Assembly (NCBI GenBank): GCA_945883495.1
Contig: CAMCXS010000022.1
Span: 1 to 64,000, forward strand
Length of the DNA stretch: 64,000 nucleotides
Origin: Akkermansia muciniphila
Lineage (GTDB): Bacteria > Verrucomicrobiota > Verrucomicrobiia > Verrucomicrobiales > DEV007
Reading direction: 5' to 3'
In this document: one piece after another, positions 45,798 through 55,042 of the stretch
How the letters are laid out: each line of letters begins with the position of its first letter
Position numbering within the stretch: the stretch's first letter is position 1
Position numbers and translations under genes: made by a program
The notes under the pieces: generated by a model
Databases searched by the model: none
What the model saw: the letters and a program-made list of their open reading frames with translations, nothing else
Told to the model about the DNA's origin: nothing

Positions 45798-46787
45798 TTA
45801 CGGCGCGCCGGCCAATTTCTCGGGCTGCAGCAGCATCAGGACCTTCGTTCGGTTCGCCGACTCAAGCTCGCGAGCTGGCTTTATCGTTGGGATTGGCTCC
45901 AATTTCTGTCCAGGAAAGCGCTGCAACTCCCTTAACTCCGTCGGACGAGCCTTTACCGCCTCGTCAACCGCCGCTTCGCCAGCAGCAACGTTCGCCAAAA
46001 GCGAGAGCGCAGAAATCCTTGATTCAGGCTTTGAACGGGCAGCAATACGTGCAGCCGGTGATGACTTTTCGGCTGCCCCGGATACCGCCAGTAACGCCAT
46101 TAATTCAACCTTCTGCTGTTCCAGGAGCTCCCCTGACTCACTTGGAGCTGGCTCCATGGGCTGTGCGCCAGGACCAACGGGATCCATCCCCTCCAACTTC
46201 TCCGACACTTTGGCCACCAGCCAGCTGCTACGATGCTCCGTCAACGGATTGGGTGCAAACTTCGGCTCCCCAGTCCGCCCGCTCCCCGGAATGGGCACCG
46301 GCGCAACAGGGATAACGGGCTGAATGTTCGGATGCGCCAAGAGTGACAACGAGTCAGCCGAAGGATTCATCACGGCATCATCGCTTTCCTCGATCTGCAT
46401 CGGCCCAAGCCGCATAAGGATTCCTGCTACTAATCTCCCCAAATCGCCGCCCTCGCCTCGCCCAACCTGCTTTTGGGAAGACTGAGTTCCCCGCACCGTC
46501 ACGGCAGGCAGTTCCTTTTGTGCCACCACTTTTGGCGCATTCCGGTTAGAACCATCCGGTCGCGCCAGGCGATTGGCCAGTTTGGTGAAGAAATTCTCCT
46601 GTTCCGGAGCCGCCGAAATGGGACAGCGCGCCTTCGAGAGCCCTTGCGGTTCCGTGGACCGCAACCGTGATTCTTCTGCTTTAATAGCCGCCTCAGCATC
46701 GCTGCCGCGAGCGAGGGCGTGCCCGGTAAGGCTCCCTATCACCAAGCACAGGCAAAGGCCGAGTCTCGGATGGAACGATGTCTTCAT
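45798..46787 (-). CDS. Secreted protein of unknown function
   Basis: I do not recognise a family in these 329 residues. A signal peptide is clear (LGLCLCLVIGSLTGHALA). The rest is low-complexity, Pro/Ala/Glu-rich with short helical stretches (LTEHRSSWLVAKVSEKLEG, LLEQQKVELMALLAVSG). There are no membrane segments after the signal. It lies between the SH3-like genes and the BamB-like gene, in the same orientation, with a 73-bp gap upstream and one base downstream, so it is probably part of the exoprotein cluster. Confidence 0.6.
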   Translation of the reverse strand: MKTSFHPRLGLCLCLVIGSLTGHALARGSDAEAAIKAEESRLRSTEPQGLSKARCPISAAPEQENFFTKLANRLARPDGSNRNAPKVVAQKELPAVTVRGTQSSQKQVGRGEGGDLGRLVAGILMRLGPMQIEESDDAVMNPSADSLSLLAHPNIQPVIPVAPVPIPGSGRTGEPKFAPNPLTEHRSSWLVAKVSEKLEGMDPVGPGAQPMEPAPSESGELLEQQKVELMALLAVSGAAEKSSPAARIAARSKPESRISALSLLANVAAGEAAVDEAVKARPTELRELQRFPGQKLEPIPTIKPARELESANRTKVLMLLQPEKLAGAP

Positions 46788-46860
46788 GGTAGAGTGGGAT
46801 ACTCATACACCGGTACGGGATTTCAACCAACCCAAAAATGAAACTTTTGCTAGAGATCCT

Positions 46861-47883
46861 TTATTCCAAAGGTTTCATCCCTTTCGACGCCGAGTCTACT
46901 TGCCCTGAATCCCTCTGCCAGGACAAACCGCTTTCCCGGTGTTCCGTCGTTGCTCCCCTCTTCCCGACCTTGCTTAGGGTTAGCAATTCCGCAGTGCTGA
47001 TGTCGATCGTGCCGAGCGTTTCTTCATCGCTCTTCCGCGCTCCCTCAGAAAGTCGCTCCATCGCCAAGAATTCTTGGATTTCCTCCGTTGTGGCGGTGCG
47101 CAGGTTGTTGTGACGCATCAGCCCCATCAAACCACTCTCAAGCTGGAGCCAGACCCACTCTTCGCCCCAGTTTTTGACCCGTCCCACTTCGCCTCCTTCG
47201 AGCTCCAGTAGGAGAGGTTCTTCTGCCGTCTCGTCGATCACGTAAAGCGAACCACGGAGGGCAACTGCCACGTAGTCGCCTCCTTGGTCCTGGACGACCG
47301 TCCGATTGGGGCGAACCTCCTCCTGCTCCCCCTTCTCGCTCGGCGAAGCCAATGACGGTCCCGGCATCGTCCGCCGATCGACTGCCGTGGTCGGCGGAAT
47401 CGGCGGCTTCAGCCCCCCCTCTTCGGTGTTTTGACTAGCTTCTAGCACTGATAAGAGCACCCGACTGGGGGCCCCGGGCCGGATCGGGGGTTCAACCGGA
47501 GCCGAACCCCGTAATCGCTCAATTTCAAAGGCGAGGTCCGCAGCCGAAGTCATTTGGCCTTCGACTATGGTATTAGGCAACCATGGTTTCTTCGGCAGCG
47601 CTTTTTTGCCCGGTGTTGCGAGAGGCTTCTCCGCCTCAGTGGGCGCAACAAGCGCCGTTGTGGCCAAGGGAGGCAACCGGCAGTTCTTGCCCAACTCTGA
47701 TCGCCGCTCTCGATTGCTTCTGTCTTCGGCGATGCCTGATTCCCCAGGACGACTCGGTCCGGCCAAATCCGCTGGTTCCTCGACCGCAAAGCAACCAAGC
47801 GCGCACAGCATGATGATCGCACCGCGCGACCAACCGTTGATCCCAGCCCTACGCATGGCAACAGCCGGAACCCTCCTCCTCAT
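46861..47883 (-). CDS. Envelope protein with SH3-like domain, paralogue 2
   Basis: The 340-residue protein overlaps the previous gene by ATGA at 47883-47880. The N-terminus is hydrophobic and ends in a lipobox-like ALGC (Cys31), suggesting a lipoprotein. A disordered Pro-rich middle (~35-200) leads to a small beta domain at ~203-276 with EEPLLLELEGGEVGRV and WVWLQLESGLMGLM (243-256). The same domain is in the gene just upstream. The pattern of a small beta barrel with a conserved W-x-W resembles bacterial SH3-like domains; the family is not one I can name. Confidence 0.65.
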   Translation of the reverse strand: MRRRVPAVAMRRAGINGWSRGAIIMLCALGCFAVEEPADLAGPSRPGESGIAEDRSNRERRSELGKNCRLPPLATTALVAPTEAEKPLATPGKKALPKKPWLPNTIVEGQMTSAADLAFEIERLRGSAPVEPPIRPGAPSRVLLSVLEASQNTEEGGLKPPIPPTTAVDRRTMPGPSLASPSEKGEQEEVRPNRTVVQDQGGDYVAVALRGSLYVIDETAEEPLLLELEGGEVGRVKNWGEEWVWLQLESGLMGLMRHNNLRTATTEEIQEFLAMERLSEGARKSDEETLGTIDISTAELLTLSKVGKRGATTEHRESGLSWQRDSGQVDSASKGMKPLE

Positions 47884-49394
47884 GGCAAAATGGGCACTGG
47901 GCTAGGCACGGCGATGACGCCCCCTGCGCCGTCCAAAGAAACGGAGGATGGGACCGTACTCAAAGTCGGAGCCCCTGCAGGAGCCGGCGCACTTGCTGAA
48001 GCAGTCGATGAACGCGGAGTCTCGACGGACGTCATCTCTTCCGCTGATAACTCTGCATGCGGCAGCTCAACTTCGACATAGCGGACATCCCTCCCGCCGT
48101 CGCGGGCACTCGCGCCACTCTTTTCTTCCGCCACGAGGAATGCGGACACCTCACTGTTCATCGCAGGACGGATGTAGCGTTTCTTCATCAGGCCCATCAA
48201 CCCAGAGTCGAGCTGTAGCCAAGTCCATTCATCCCCTTCGCCGTGTTTGCGGCCCACGGTTCCCGCGTCCAGCTCGACCAGCTCTGTCTGCCCAGCTCCC
48301 GTGTCGATCACATGGAACGGTGCACGAGCAGCCTTGATGGTGAAGTACTCGACATTCTCCGGTTTGTCAGCCGTGGCGATTTCCTCGTTTTTGGAGACCC
48401 CACCTTCAGTATACTTCGGAGCCACCCGGGCGGGCTTAAAGGATTCCCGGCGGCTCAACGCCACCAATTGTCCGAGCCCTTTCAAGAAGACCTCTTGTTC
48501 ACCAGCTTCCTTCGATTCCGGCTCTGGCTCTGCGCGAGACGTTGATGGGGTTGGCGATGCCACCTGATCCAGAGTTACGCCACTCGGCTTGACCTTGGCC
48601 GGAGGCCGATTGGCGGCTTCCTCCAACCGCGCGGACGGCTCGTCTGCCCCAGCGCGTGTCGAAGCTTGTGCCGCCGCTTCCACCCCTCTGCCCGACAAAA
48701 AGCCCAGGATTCGTCTTTTCGGCTCGTCCCCTGGGCCAGAAGGGGGAGTCTCTTCGAAAACCGCGACAACCTCGCCAGACGAACCAGGCCGAGGCGGTGG
48801 CGTCGTAGTGGCGGCCACCTTCGGGGTGGTTCTGGCCACTTCCACCGCCGGTGTAACTTCGACTGATGGCGGAACAGCCTTACTCTTCTCAGGAATCTTA
48901 CTGCCGCCTACGGCAACCGCCCGCCCCTCATCGGCCACAGCCGGATTCTTCTCCCGATCGCCCAGCACGGGCAAAAAGGCCAACCGCAGCGACCGGTTCT
49001 TGTTCGGCTCCGATGAGGCGGATGGCGATACTGGCACCGGAGGAGTTGCCGAGGAGCGGTTTGTGGCGACCGAGCCGGCAGGCGATTTTTGTGCCTTCCA
49101 CTCTTCCATCGGGACTAGCCCTTGCGGCGTCACCACTTGGAAATAGAAAGGCTCCGCTGACGGGGCAACGGACCTCGAACTGACTGCCGTCGAACTGGGT
49201 GGACCTCCCACCGCCAGTTCGCGCGGAGCCGGTTCATAGGCGGCCTCTTCCTTGAGGGCTTTCATGCGCCGAGCTCGCTCCAGCGCAACATCCTCCAATC
49301 GCTTGGCCTCAGAATACGCCGCTCCCTGGGCATGAACCATGCCGACGGAGACCATGATGTAACAAAAAACAAGCCAGATCGCGGACATCAGCAT
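47880..49394 (-). CDS. Secreted protein with SH3-like domain, paralogue 1
   Basis: The 504-residue protein has a signal peptide (LVFCYIMVSVGMVHA) and then long Pro/Ser/Ala-rich, probably disordered sequence. The conserved domain is at ~348-424 (FHVIDTGAGQTELVELDAGTVG, then WTWLQLDSGLMGLM at 390-403). Pairwise with the 340-residue paralogue, the W-x-W-L-Q-L-[DE]-S-G-L-M-G-L-M core is almost identical. A short segment at 81-102 (EPFYFQVVTPQGLVPMEEW) may be a second small fold. It is the first gene of the minus-strand cluster ending in the two giant exoproteins; the 65-bp gap upstream presumably holds the promoter. Confidence 0.65.
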   Translation of the reverse strand: MLMSAIWLVFCYIMVSVGMVHAQGAAYSEAKRLEDVALERARRMKALKEEAAYEPAPRELAVGGPPSSTAVSSRSVAPSAEPFYFQVVTPQGLVPMEEWKAQKSPAGSVATNRSSATPPVPVSPSASSEPNKNRSLRLAFLPVLGDREKNPAVADEGRAVAVGGSKIPEKSKAVPPSVEVTPAVEVARTTPKVAATTTPPPRPGSSGEVVAVFEETPPSGPGDEPKRRILGFLSGRGVEAAAQASTRAGADEPSARLEEAANRPPAKVKPSGVTLDQVASPTPSTSRAEPEPESKEAGEQEVFLKGLGQLVALSRRESFKPARVAPKYTEGGVSKNEEIATADKPENVEYFTIKAARAPFHVIDTGAGQTELVELDAGTVGRKHGEGDEWTWLQLDSGLMGLMKKRYIRPAMNSEVSAFLVAEEKSGASARDGGRDVRYVEVELPHAELSAEEMTSVETPRSSTASASAPAPAGAPTLSTVPSSVSLDGAGGVIAVPSPVPILP

Positions 49395-49459
49395 CCACGG
49401 TATAGCGAAAACCTTTCAAAACTCCAGCGCGAAACGTAGACAACGCGCGGTGCTTTTTT

Positions 49460-50671
49460 CTAAAGCGCCTCCTGATAAAGCGCCGCCATCCCCTCTGCAT
49501 CCAGCGAAACAGGGTTGTACTGTGCGGTCCACTGCTTTGCCGCTTCCCCGGCCAACACAGGAATGGCATCCGCCGTCAGCCCGGCTTCACTGGCGCGCCA
49601 CGGCAATTCCGCCATCGCCAACAACGCCTGGAGACGCTCCTCAAGCCCCGGCCGGAGCTCGTCGTAGATCGCATTTGCGGCGGGATCTTGCCGATTCCTT
49701 GCCACCACATGCGGAAGCATAAGCCCGACCGCCACGCCGTGGATAGTTCCATAATGGGCGGTCAATGGATTGGCCGTGGAATGCGCCGCTCCGAGCATAC
49801 TGTTTTCAATCGCGGTCCCCGCGAACGCCGCACCCAGCTGCATCCGCGCCCGTGCCTCCAAATCGTCCGGTTGCTTCAACACCGCCTCAAACCCGCGATC
49901 CAGAAGATGAAACGCCACCCGGGAGTAGTGCGCCGAAATGTCCGTCCGCTTCTTGCAAACCGCCGTCTCCACCGCGTGAGCCAAAGCGTCAATCCCCGTG
50001 CAAGCCGTCACCCCGCGCGGCTTCGTCAAGGTGAGCTCGGGATCCAAAATCGCCACCGCCGCCGCCGCCTTCTTGTCGCCGCACGCCATTTTCTGGTGCG
50101 TTTCTTCGTCGGCAATCAACGCAAACGACTGACACTCCGATCCCGTGCCCGAAGTCGTCGGAATGGCAATGAACGGCAGCATCGGCTGAGTGGCCTTGTT
50201 CACGCCCCAGTAATCCCGCATTTCCCCACCGTTGGTCAGGATGAAGTTGCATCCTTTGGCGGTGTCCAGGCTCGAACCTCCACCAAGGCCAATGATGAGA
50301 TCGACCCTTCCCTCGCGCGCGGCGGCCACGGCGAGAGCGACGTCCTTCGTGGTCGGATTCTCCCGCACTTGATCAAAGACGACGACCTCCAAACCCGCCG
50401 CTTTTAAGCAATCGATGGTCCGCTCTTCGTGCCCGGCGGCGCGAATCCCCGGATCCGTCACCAAAAGGGCGCGAGTGCCCCCAAGACGAGCCGCTTCGCT
50501 CCCCGTCTGCGCGAGCACGCCCGGCGAGAAAAGAACCTTGCCCCCGGGAATATGCTGAAACTCCAGGACGCTTTGCGGCACCTCAAAGCCAAGTCCATGA
50601 CAGAGTGACTCGACGGTCAGCCCACGCAGCCGTCTATCTCTCCCAAACCACCGGCGCCACAAGTCACGCAA
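49460..50671 (-). CDS. Iron-containing alcohol dehydrogenase
   Basis: The frame is open to 50800, but that region overlaps the upstream aldehyde dehydrogenase gene. The TTG at 50671, overlapping its stop by 8 bases, gives 403 residues starting MRDLWRRWF and is my best start. Blocks: NAD(P)-binding GLGGGSSLDTAKG, and metal-ligand histidines in GIDALAHAVETAV, AAHSTANPL and HYGTIHGVAVGLMLPHVV. The family interconverts alcohols and aldehydes using Fe2+ (or Zn2+). As the third gene of the set it would reduce the aldehyde formed by the second gene, or run in reverse. Confidence 0.88.
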   Translation of the reverse strand: MRDLWRRWFGRDRRLRGLTVESLCHGLGFEVPQSVLEFQHIPGGKVLFSPGVLAQTGSEAARLGGTRALLVTDPGIRAAGHEERTIDCLKAAGLEVVVFDQVRENPTTKDVALAVAAAREGRVDLIIGLGGGSSLDTAKGCNFILTNGGEMRDYWGVNKATQPMLPFIAIPTTSGTGSECQSFALIADEETHQKMACGDKKAAAAVAILDPELTLTKPRGVTACTGIDALAHAVETAVCKKRTDISAHYSRVAFHLLDRGFEAVLKQPDDLEARARMQLGAAFAGTAIENSMLGAAHSTANPLTAHYGTIHGVAVGLMLPHVVARNRQDPAANAIYDELRPGLEERLQALLAMAELPWRASEAGLTADAIPVLAGEAAKQWTAQYNPVSLDAEGMAALYQEAL

Positions 50672-52103
50672 TTTGTTCGATCTGGAAGGAACGCCGCGCG
50701 TAGAGGAACTCAAAAAGGTTCCCCTCGTGTGGTTGGTCCCATTTGAGGTGATTGGTGGGCACGTTGCCGATGTTGAGCCGGTCAATCGTCGGACACGCAA
50801 AAAGCTGGTTGATCCACGCGAGGTCCTTGGTAACCGCCGTCACCACGAGCGACTTACCTAGGTGCGGAATCATTTCCGCCTGAGGCGACTCGATCACGCT
50901 GGCGAACGGGAAGAGGAATTCCCGAACCGCGAGCGGGTGACCCCAGGCTGGAACCCGGACGATCGTCGGCAGCAGGTAGTTCATTCCATCGCGGGATTGG
51001 AAACGCTTGCGCCCCCCGCGCAAAGACTCCGAAACGTCCCAGGCACCCTCTTTGAGCCCCGATTCGATCGCGCCATCGATCATGCTGGCGAACTTCGGAT
51101 TGGCAAAACCGGAGAGTTTGGCGTTCGGGTCGTCCTGAGCAAGCGGTTCGATCGCCAACAGCTTTTCAGCAACGGCCTTAGCGATCTCATCCCCGTATTT
51201 TGGAACCACGATGACCGAGACGTTGATACAGCTGCGGCCCGAGTTCGCGCTCACCGATTCCACGATGGTATCGATATAGCTCGGCCAGTTCTCAATCTCG
51301 TCCTCTCCTATGAGGATTTTCGAGTAACCCGTGCCGTGCACCTCGACTCGCGGGTCGTGCTCGTATTCCTTCACGGTATCGTCACCGCCGAAGAGCATCA
51401 CCCGGCCCGCCCGGCGAATGATCGCGCCTGAACCGTCGTGCTGAGTGGGGTAGAAGCTGAACGCCTCCGCCGGGGCGCCCGCCTTCTTGAGCGCCTCAAT
51501 CAAGCGAATCGGGGTCCAGGGCTCCTCACGCCCCGGTTTGAGCAAAACCGGGATTTTCAGGGCGATCGATGGCACCCAAAGCGCATTCACCGCCGGTGAA
51601 TTGCTCGGAAGCACCACGCCCAAGCAGTCAGTCATCGCGGCAAAACTCACCGGTGCACCGTTTTGCTCACCGTAACCATTGTCCAGCACCGACAAATCGA
51701 GCCCCCGGGTCAATCCCTTGAGAATGATATCCGTCTGCACCAGCACGCCGTGCAAACGCTTCATGTTCATCCGGATCAAGGAGTGCGGCAGCCCGCTGGT
51801 CATCGCCAGTTGGCGCACGTAGTCTTCCGGAGACTGCATATCCCCCCGGCTTCCCACCGGAAGCGTATCCGTCAGGAAAAGATCCGCCGCATGTTTGCAG
51901 ATCCGCACCAAATCCTCACACCGGAACTTCTGCAATGCCTCGCGGGCATCGCGGATGCGCAGGAGATCGTGCTTGATCATGTCCGCGCAGGCGAAGCTGA
52001 CCTCGCAAGCGGGCGCCGTTCCCGCCACATTGGAAACGGTCTGCACGTCGAGGCTCTCGTATGCCTGGCCGCGCCGTAAAATGGGGATGTGCGGGATGCT
52101 CAT
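50664..52103 (-). CDS. Acyl-CoA reductase / aldehyde dehydrogenase (LuxC-like)
   Basis: Start placed at the ATG at 52103, one base after the upstream stop and preceded by GGGG; the frame is open to 52211. The 479-residue aldehyde-dehydrogenase-superfamily protein has the catalytic cysteine in SANSGRSCINVSV and the blocks LGVVLPSNSPAVNALWVPS and KIPVLLKPGREEPWTP. The arrangement resembles LuxC-type acyl-CoA reductases and CoA-acylating aldehyde dehydrogenases. I expect it to reduce an activated acyl group to the aldehyde, or oxidise the aldehyde. The acyl substrate is unknown. It is coupled on both sides, to a LuxE-like gene and an iron alcohol dehydrogenase gene. Confidence 0.82.
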   Translation of the reverse strand: MSIPHIPILRRGQAYESLDVQTVSNVAGTAPACEVSFACADMIKHDLLRIRDAREALQKFRCEDLVRICKHAADLFLTDTLPVGSRGDMQSPEDYVRQLAMTSGLPHSLIRMNMKRLHGVLVQTDIILKGLTRGLDLSVLDNGYGEQNGAPVSFAAMTDCLGVVLPSNSPAVNALWVPSIALKIPVLLKPGREEPWTPIRLIEALKKAGAPAEAFSFYPTQHDGSGAIIRRAGRVMLFGGDDTVKEYEHDPRVEVHGTGYSKILIGEDEIENWPSYIDTIVESVSANSGRSCINVSVIVVPKYGDEIAKAVAEKLLAIEPLAQDDPNAKLSGFANPKFASMIDGAIESGLKEGAWDVSESLRGGRKRFQSRDGMNYLLPTIVRVPAWGHPLAVREFLFPFASVIESPQAEMIPHLGKSLVVTAVTKDLAWINQLFACPTIDRLNIGNVPTNHLKWDQPHEGNLFEFLYARRSFQIEQIA

Positions 52104-52104
52104 C

Positions 52105-53292
52105 TCAATAAACCCCTTCAATAATCTTGTTCTCCAGGAAGCCAAAGGGCCGGACGTCGCCCACGCCATCCCAGGGGAACTTCGCGTGAGGCGGACGGCG
52201 GATTGCTTCATCGCGCTCTAGGAAGCGCGGCATAAAGAATTCCTTGGTCAGCGTGGTCAGCTCCACCCGGCCATACTGACCATAATCCATGGTCTTCGCG
52301 GTGTTCTCCGGATCAACAATCCGCAGGATGGCGCGCGGTTGCGGCGCCCAATAGGTCACCGAATAATTGTTCTGCGCCAATTCCTCTGGCACACTCATGG
52401 CCAAGCCCATCAAGGTATTGCCATAAGTCGGCACGAATTGCGCCTTGTTCTCTAAGACTTCGACCTGCAAGAAGCGGACATACTCCGGAGTCATCGAGGT
52501 GCCTCCGCAGAAGCAGCCCTTGATCCCCTGGCTCGGCACCGAAATGCGTTCCCCAAGCGACGCCAGCAGCTTCGGCGTGGTGAAAATACAGGCGATGTCC
52601 CGGTGTTTTATGATCTCCACGGCTTGCGAGATCACATGCGCCTGATAGCGCTCGACCTCGTCATACTGCTTCCGGCCGATCAGCCGCTTCACCCAACGGG
52701 GATCGAGATCCACGTGATAACAAGATCCGCCGCGGTAATTGGCCAAATGCTCCACCGCGAGGCGAAGGCGGCGCGGACCGGTCGGGCCCACCATGATCCA
52801 GTTGCTCCCGCGCGGGAAGAATTCATCACTTAGGTTGTCGCCGAATTGCTCGTAGTCGTGCTTGTAATCATCCCAGCCGACCCGCTGCTTCGGCAACCCG
52901 GTGGTGCCGCCGGTCTCAAAGACGTTGAACGGACGTCCTCCCATGCCTTTGGGTACGAATCGCTCGTTCTTTTCGTCCCGGAGCCACTCGTCTTCGAAGT
53001 GATCAAACTTCACCAAGTCATGGTGCGTTTTGACTTCTTCACGTGGATCCCAACCAACTTTGGTCTTCCAATCTAGCCAGAATGGACAGCCCGTTTCTGG
53101 CGAGAAGTGCCACTGGATGATTTCCCGGAGATGGGCATCAAGTTGCTCGGCGGCGGCGGCGGGGGTGAGAGACGGAGTCGCTGAATACACGGGCGTTTTT
53201 GGGGTTTGCGGTTGCGCGGGAACGGGAGCAGAAGGAGCTGCCACGGGAGCTGGAGGCGCCACTTCTGGTTTCTTCTTGCCAAAGCCTAACAT
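52105..53292 (-). CDS. LuxE / phenylacetate-CoA-ligase-like acyl-activating enzyme
   Basis: The 395-residue protein has an N-terminal Pro/Ala-rich stretch (~10-45). The enzyme core shows the adenylate-forming A3 motif FETGGTTGLPKQRVGW, GCFCGGTSMTPEYVRFL, FVPTYGNTLMGLAM, and YGQYGRVELTTLTKEFFMPR followed by GVGDVRPF. These are the blocks of the PaaK/LuxE branch of acyl-adenylating enzymes. The predicted reaction is ATP-dependent activation of a carboxylic acid to an acyl-AMP, then to a thioester. The length is shorter than full acyl-CoA ligases and closer to LuxE. The stop is one base before the next start, so the three downstream genes form an operon. Confidence 0.8.
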   Translation of the reverse strand: MLGFGKKKPEVAPPAPVAAPSAPVPAQPQTPKTPVYSATPSLTPAAAAEQLDAHLREIIQWHFSPETGCPFWLDWKTKVGWDPREEVKTHHDLVKFDHFEDEWLRDEKNERFVPKGMGGRPFNVFETGGTTGLPKQRVGWDDYKHDYEQFGDNLSDEFFPRGSNWIMVGPTGPRRLRLAVEHLANYRGGSCYHVDLDPRWVKRLIGRKQYDEVERYQAHVISQAVEIIKHRDIACIFTTPKLLASLGERISVPSQGIKGCFCGGTSMTPEYVRFLQVEVLENKAQFVPTYGNTLMGLAMSVPEELAQNNYSVTYWAPQPRAILRIVDPENTAKTMDYGQYGRVELTTLTKEFFMPRFLERDEAIRRPPHAKFPWDGVGDVRPFGFLENKIIEGVY

Positions 53293-53415
53293 AGTTGTCG
53301 CAAATCGATGAGGTTGGGACCAGCGGATGGCCGTAAGGAGCGGAATGCGTTACGAAGGGGGAGCCTAGAGCGGTTTCGCTATCTCACAGGATTTCTGAAC
53401 GAGATCCAATCCGGA

Positions 53416-55011
53416 TCACTTCTTCGCGGCGAACGCGTAGAGATAGGTCTGCGTCGTCACGTAAAGCGTTCCGTTGGCCGCCACTGGGCTGGAGTAAATC
53501 GGGTCCGCAAATTCGACCGTGTCGAGCACTTCCCCTCCCTTAATCTTGCCATCCTTATCGGCGTCCGCGTCGGCGGAAGCTTTGATGATGATCAACTCGC
53601 CATCTTCCGTTCCAAGATAGACGCGACCATCCGCAACCAGGGTCGATCCCCAGATGTGGCTAAAGGTGTCATGCTCCCAAATCAGCTTGCCGGTCTTCGC
53701 ATCCACGCAATGCAGCTTGCCGGAATAGTCGGCCACGAAAACCAACCCGTCATCCGTCACCGAAGGAGTGGAAATCGTCCGCTTGATGCCATCGTAGGTC
53801 CAGAGGGCTCCAGCCGGAGCAGCAGATTCTCCCTTAGAATCGGCCGAGATACAACTCAGCAAGCCCACGCCCTCGCCATGCTCCGGATCTTGGCCAATCG
53901 CCGCGTAAATCTTGCCGTCGTGATACACGGCGGAGGCGATATATTCGCTCGGTCCAGGATAGGTCGCATACTTGATCGGCTCGCCAGACTCGTTGAAGCG
54001 ATACTCCTTCTTGTTCCCGTCATAACGGAAAATCTCCTGGAGCACATCGAACCCCTCGGGATCCTTTACCGTCTCCGGATTCAAGCCATAGATGAAACCA
54101 TCGCCAGCGCCGAAGATCACCATCGGCTGGCCATTATGCTTCGCAAAGGTTGGAGAAGACCAATTGCAGTGCATGATCCGCTCGCCAATTCCGGCGCCTT
54201 CCTCTCCCACGAGTTTACCGGTCGACTTGTCGATCGAAACGATGCAAGGAGCCAGCGGAGCCGGAATATTCAGGTGGGACCAATCCACGCCATTTGACGT
54301 CGTGACATAAAGGTTCTTTTCATCCATGACCACGGAAGAGCTGGTCACGTTGTGAGGGAACACACCAAGTTCGCCGCGCATATCGAAGCCCCAGATGATG
54401 TCGGCATCTTGTGGCGTAGTGGGCGTTTCTTTGCCGTTTCCTACGCCATCGAGACCGCCGGCTTGGTATTTGGCTTCGTCTTGGTAAGGACCGTCGTTTC
54501 CGTCCGCCAATCCATCCAGGTCCAGGGCGAGCACCTCTCCACGGTTGGTCACCACGTAGCCCACGCCCGCTTCGGCATCAATCGTCACCGAAGAGCAGAT
54601 TCCAAGGAATTCCCAGTCGGACACCTTGCCTGCTCCGAGTTTCGGCGTGGTCAATTGCCACTGAAACTTCCCGGTTTGTTCATCGAAAGACATCACCACA
54701 CCCCGGTCGCCCGTGACGGCGGGATTGCGCGGCTCGTTGTTGTTGGTGCCCACGAGGACTCGGCCGGCAGCGATCGTCGGCGTTCCGTAAGTCTGCGAGC
54801 CTAGCTTGGCGACCCACTTCAAGTTCGTGCCAGCGGCGGCCATTGCCTCCACGGTGTCTCCCTCGCCGGCTTTGAGCTCGGTGGGCAGACCAGTCTCCTT
54901 GGAGACCATGTTCTTATGTGAAGTGCCTCCCCATTGCGGCCAATCTGCGGCCCAACTGGAGGACAGGGCCACGCCAGCGGCGGCGAGCAGAGCGATTGTG
55001 AGTTTCTTCAT
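53416..55011 (-). CDS. Secreted PQQ-like beta-propeller protein
   Basis: The ATG at 55011 gives a textbook signal peptide (KKLTIALLAAAGVALSSSWA); the frame is open 195 bases further. The 531-residue protein is a quinoprotein-alcohol-dehydrogenase-like propeller with tryptophan-docking repeats: DEQTGKFQWQLTTPK, DAKTGKLIWEHDTFSHIWG, VFVADYSGKLHCVDA and YLGTEDGELIIIKA. A short acidic insertion (KASADADADKDGKIKGGEV, ~490-508) is a calcium-loop-like EF-hand repeat. Whether it binds PQQ is not clear. It follows a second propeller gene after a 31-bp gap. Confidence 0.82.
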   Translation of the reverse strand: MKKLTIALLAAAGVALSSSWAADWPQWGGTSHKNMVSKETGLPTELKAGEGDTVEAMAAAGTNLKWVAKLGSQTYGTPTIAAGRVLVGTNNNEPRNPAVTGDRGVVMSFDEQTGKFQWQLTTPKLGAGKVSDWEFLGICSSVTIDAEAGVGYVVTNRGEVLALDLDGLADGNDGPYQDEAKYQAGGLDGVGNGKETPTTPQDADIIWGFDMRGELGVFPHNVTSSSVVMDEKNLYVTTSNGVDWSHLNIPAPLAPCIVSIDKSTGKLVGEEGAGIGERIMHCNWSSPTFAKHNGQPMVIFGAGDGFIYGLNPETVKDPEGFDVLQEIFRYDGNKKEYRFNESGEPIKYATYPGPSEYIASAVYHDGKIYAAIGQDPEHGEGVGLLSCISADSKGESAAPAGALWTYDGIKRTISTPSVTDDGLVFVADYSGKLHCVDAKTGKLIWEHDTFSHIWGSTLVADGRVYLGTEDGELIIIKASADADADKDGKIKGGEVLDTVEFADPIYSSPVAANGTLYVTTQTYLYAFAAKK

Positions 55012-55042
55012 GATGCAGCGATTGGGATCTGAGAGTTTACGT

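Noticed and set aside
49395-49459. A promoter for the exoprotein cluster
   Set aside because: A promoter is expected in this 65-bp gap, but no convincing -35/-10 pair with correct spacing could be read, so I list none.
53403-53417. GATCC/GGATC inverted repeat as a terminator of the propeller operon
   Set aside because: It lies inside the last codons and at the stop of the propeller gene, has no T-run on either strand, and is short enough to be chance.
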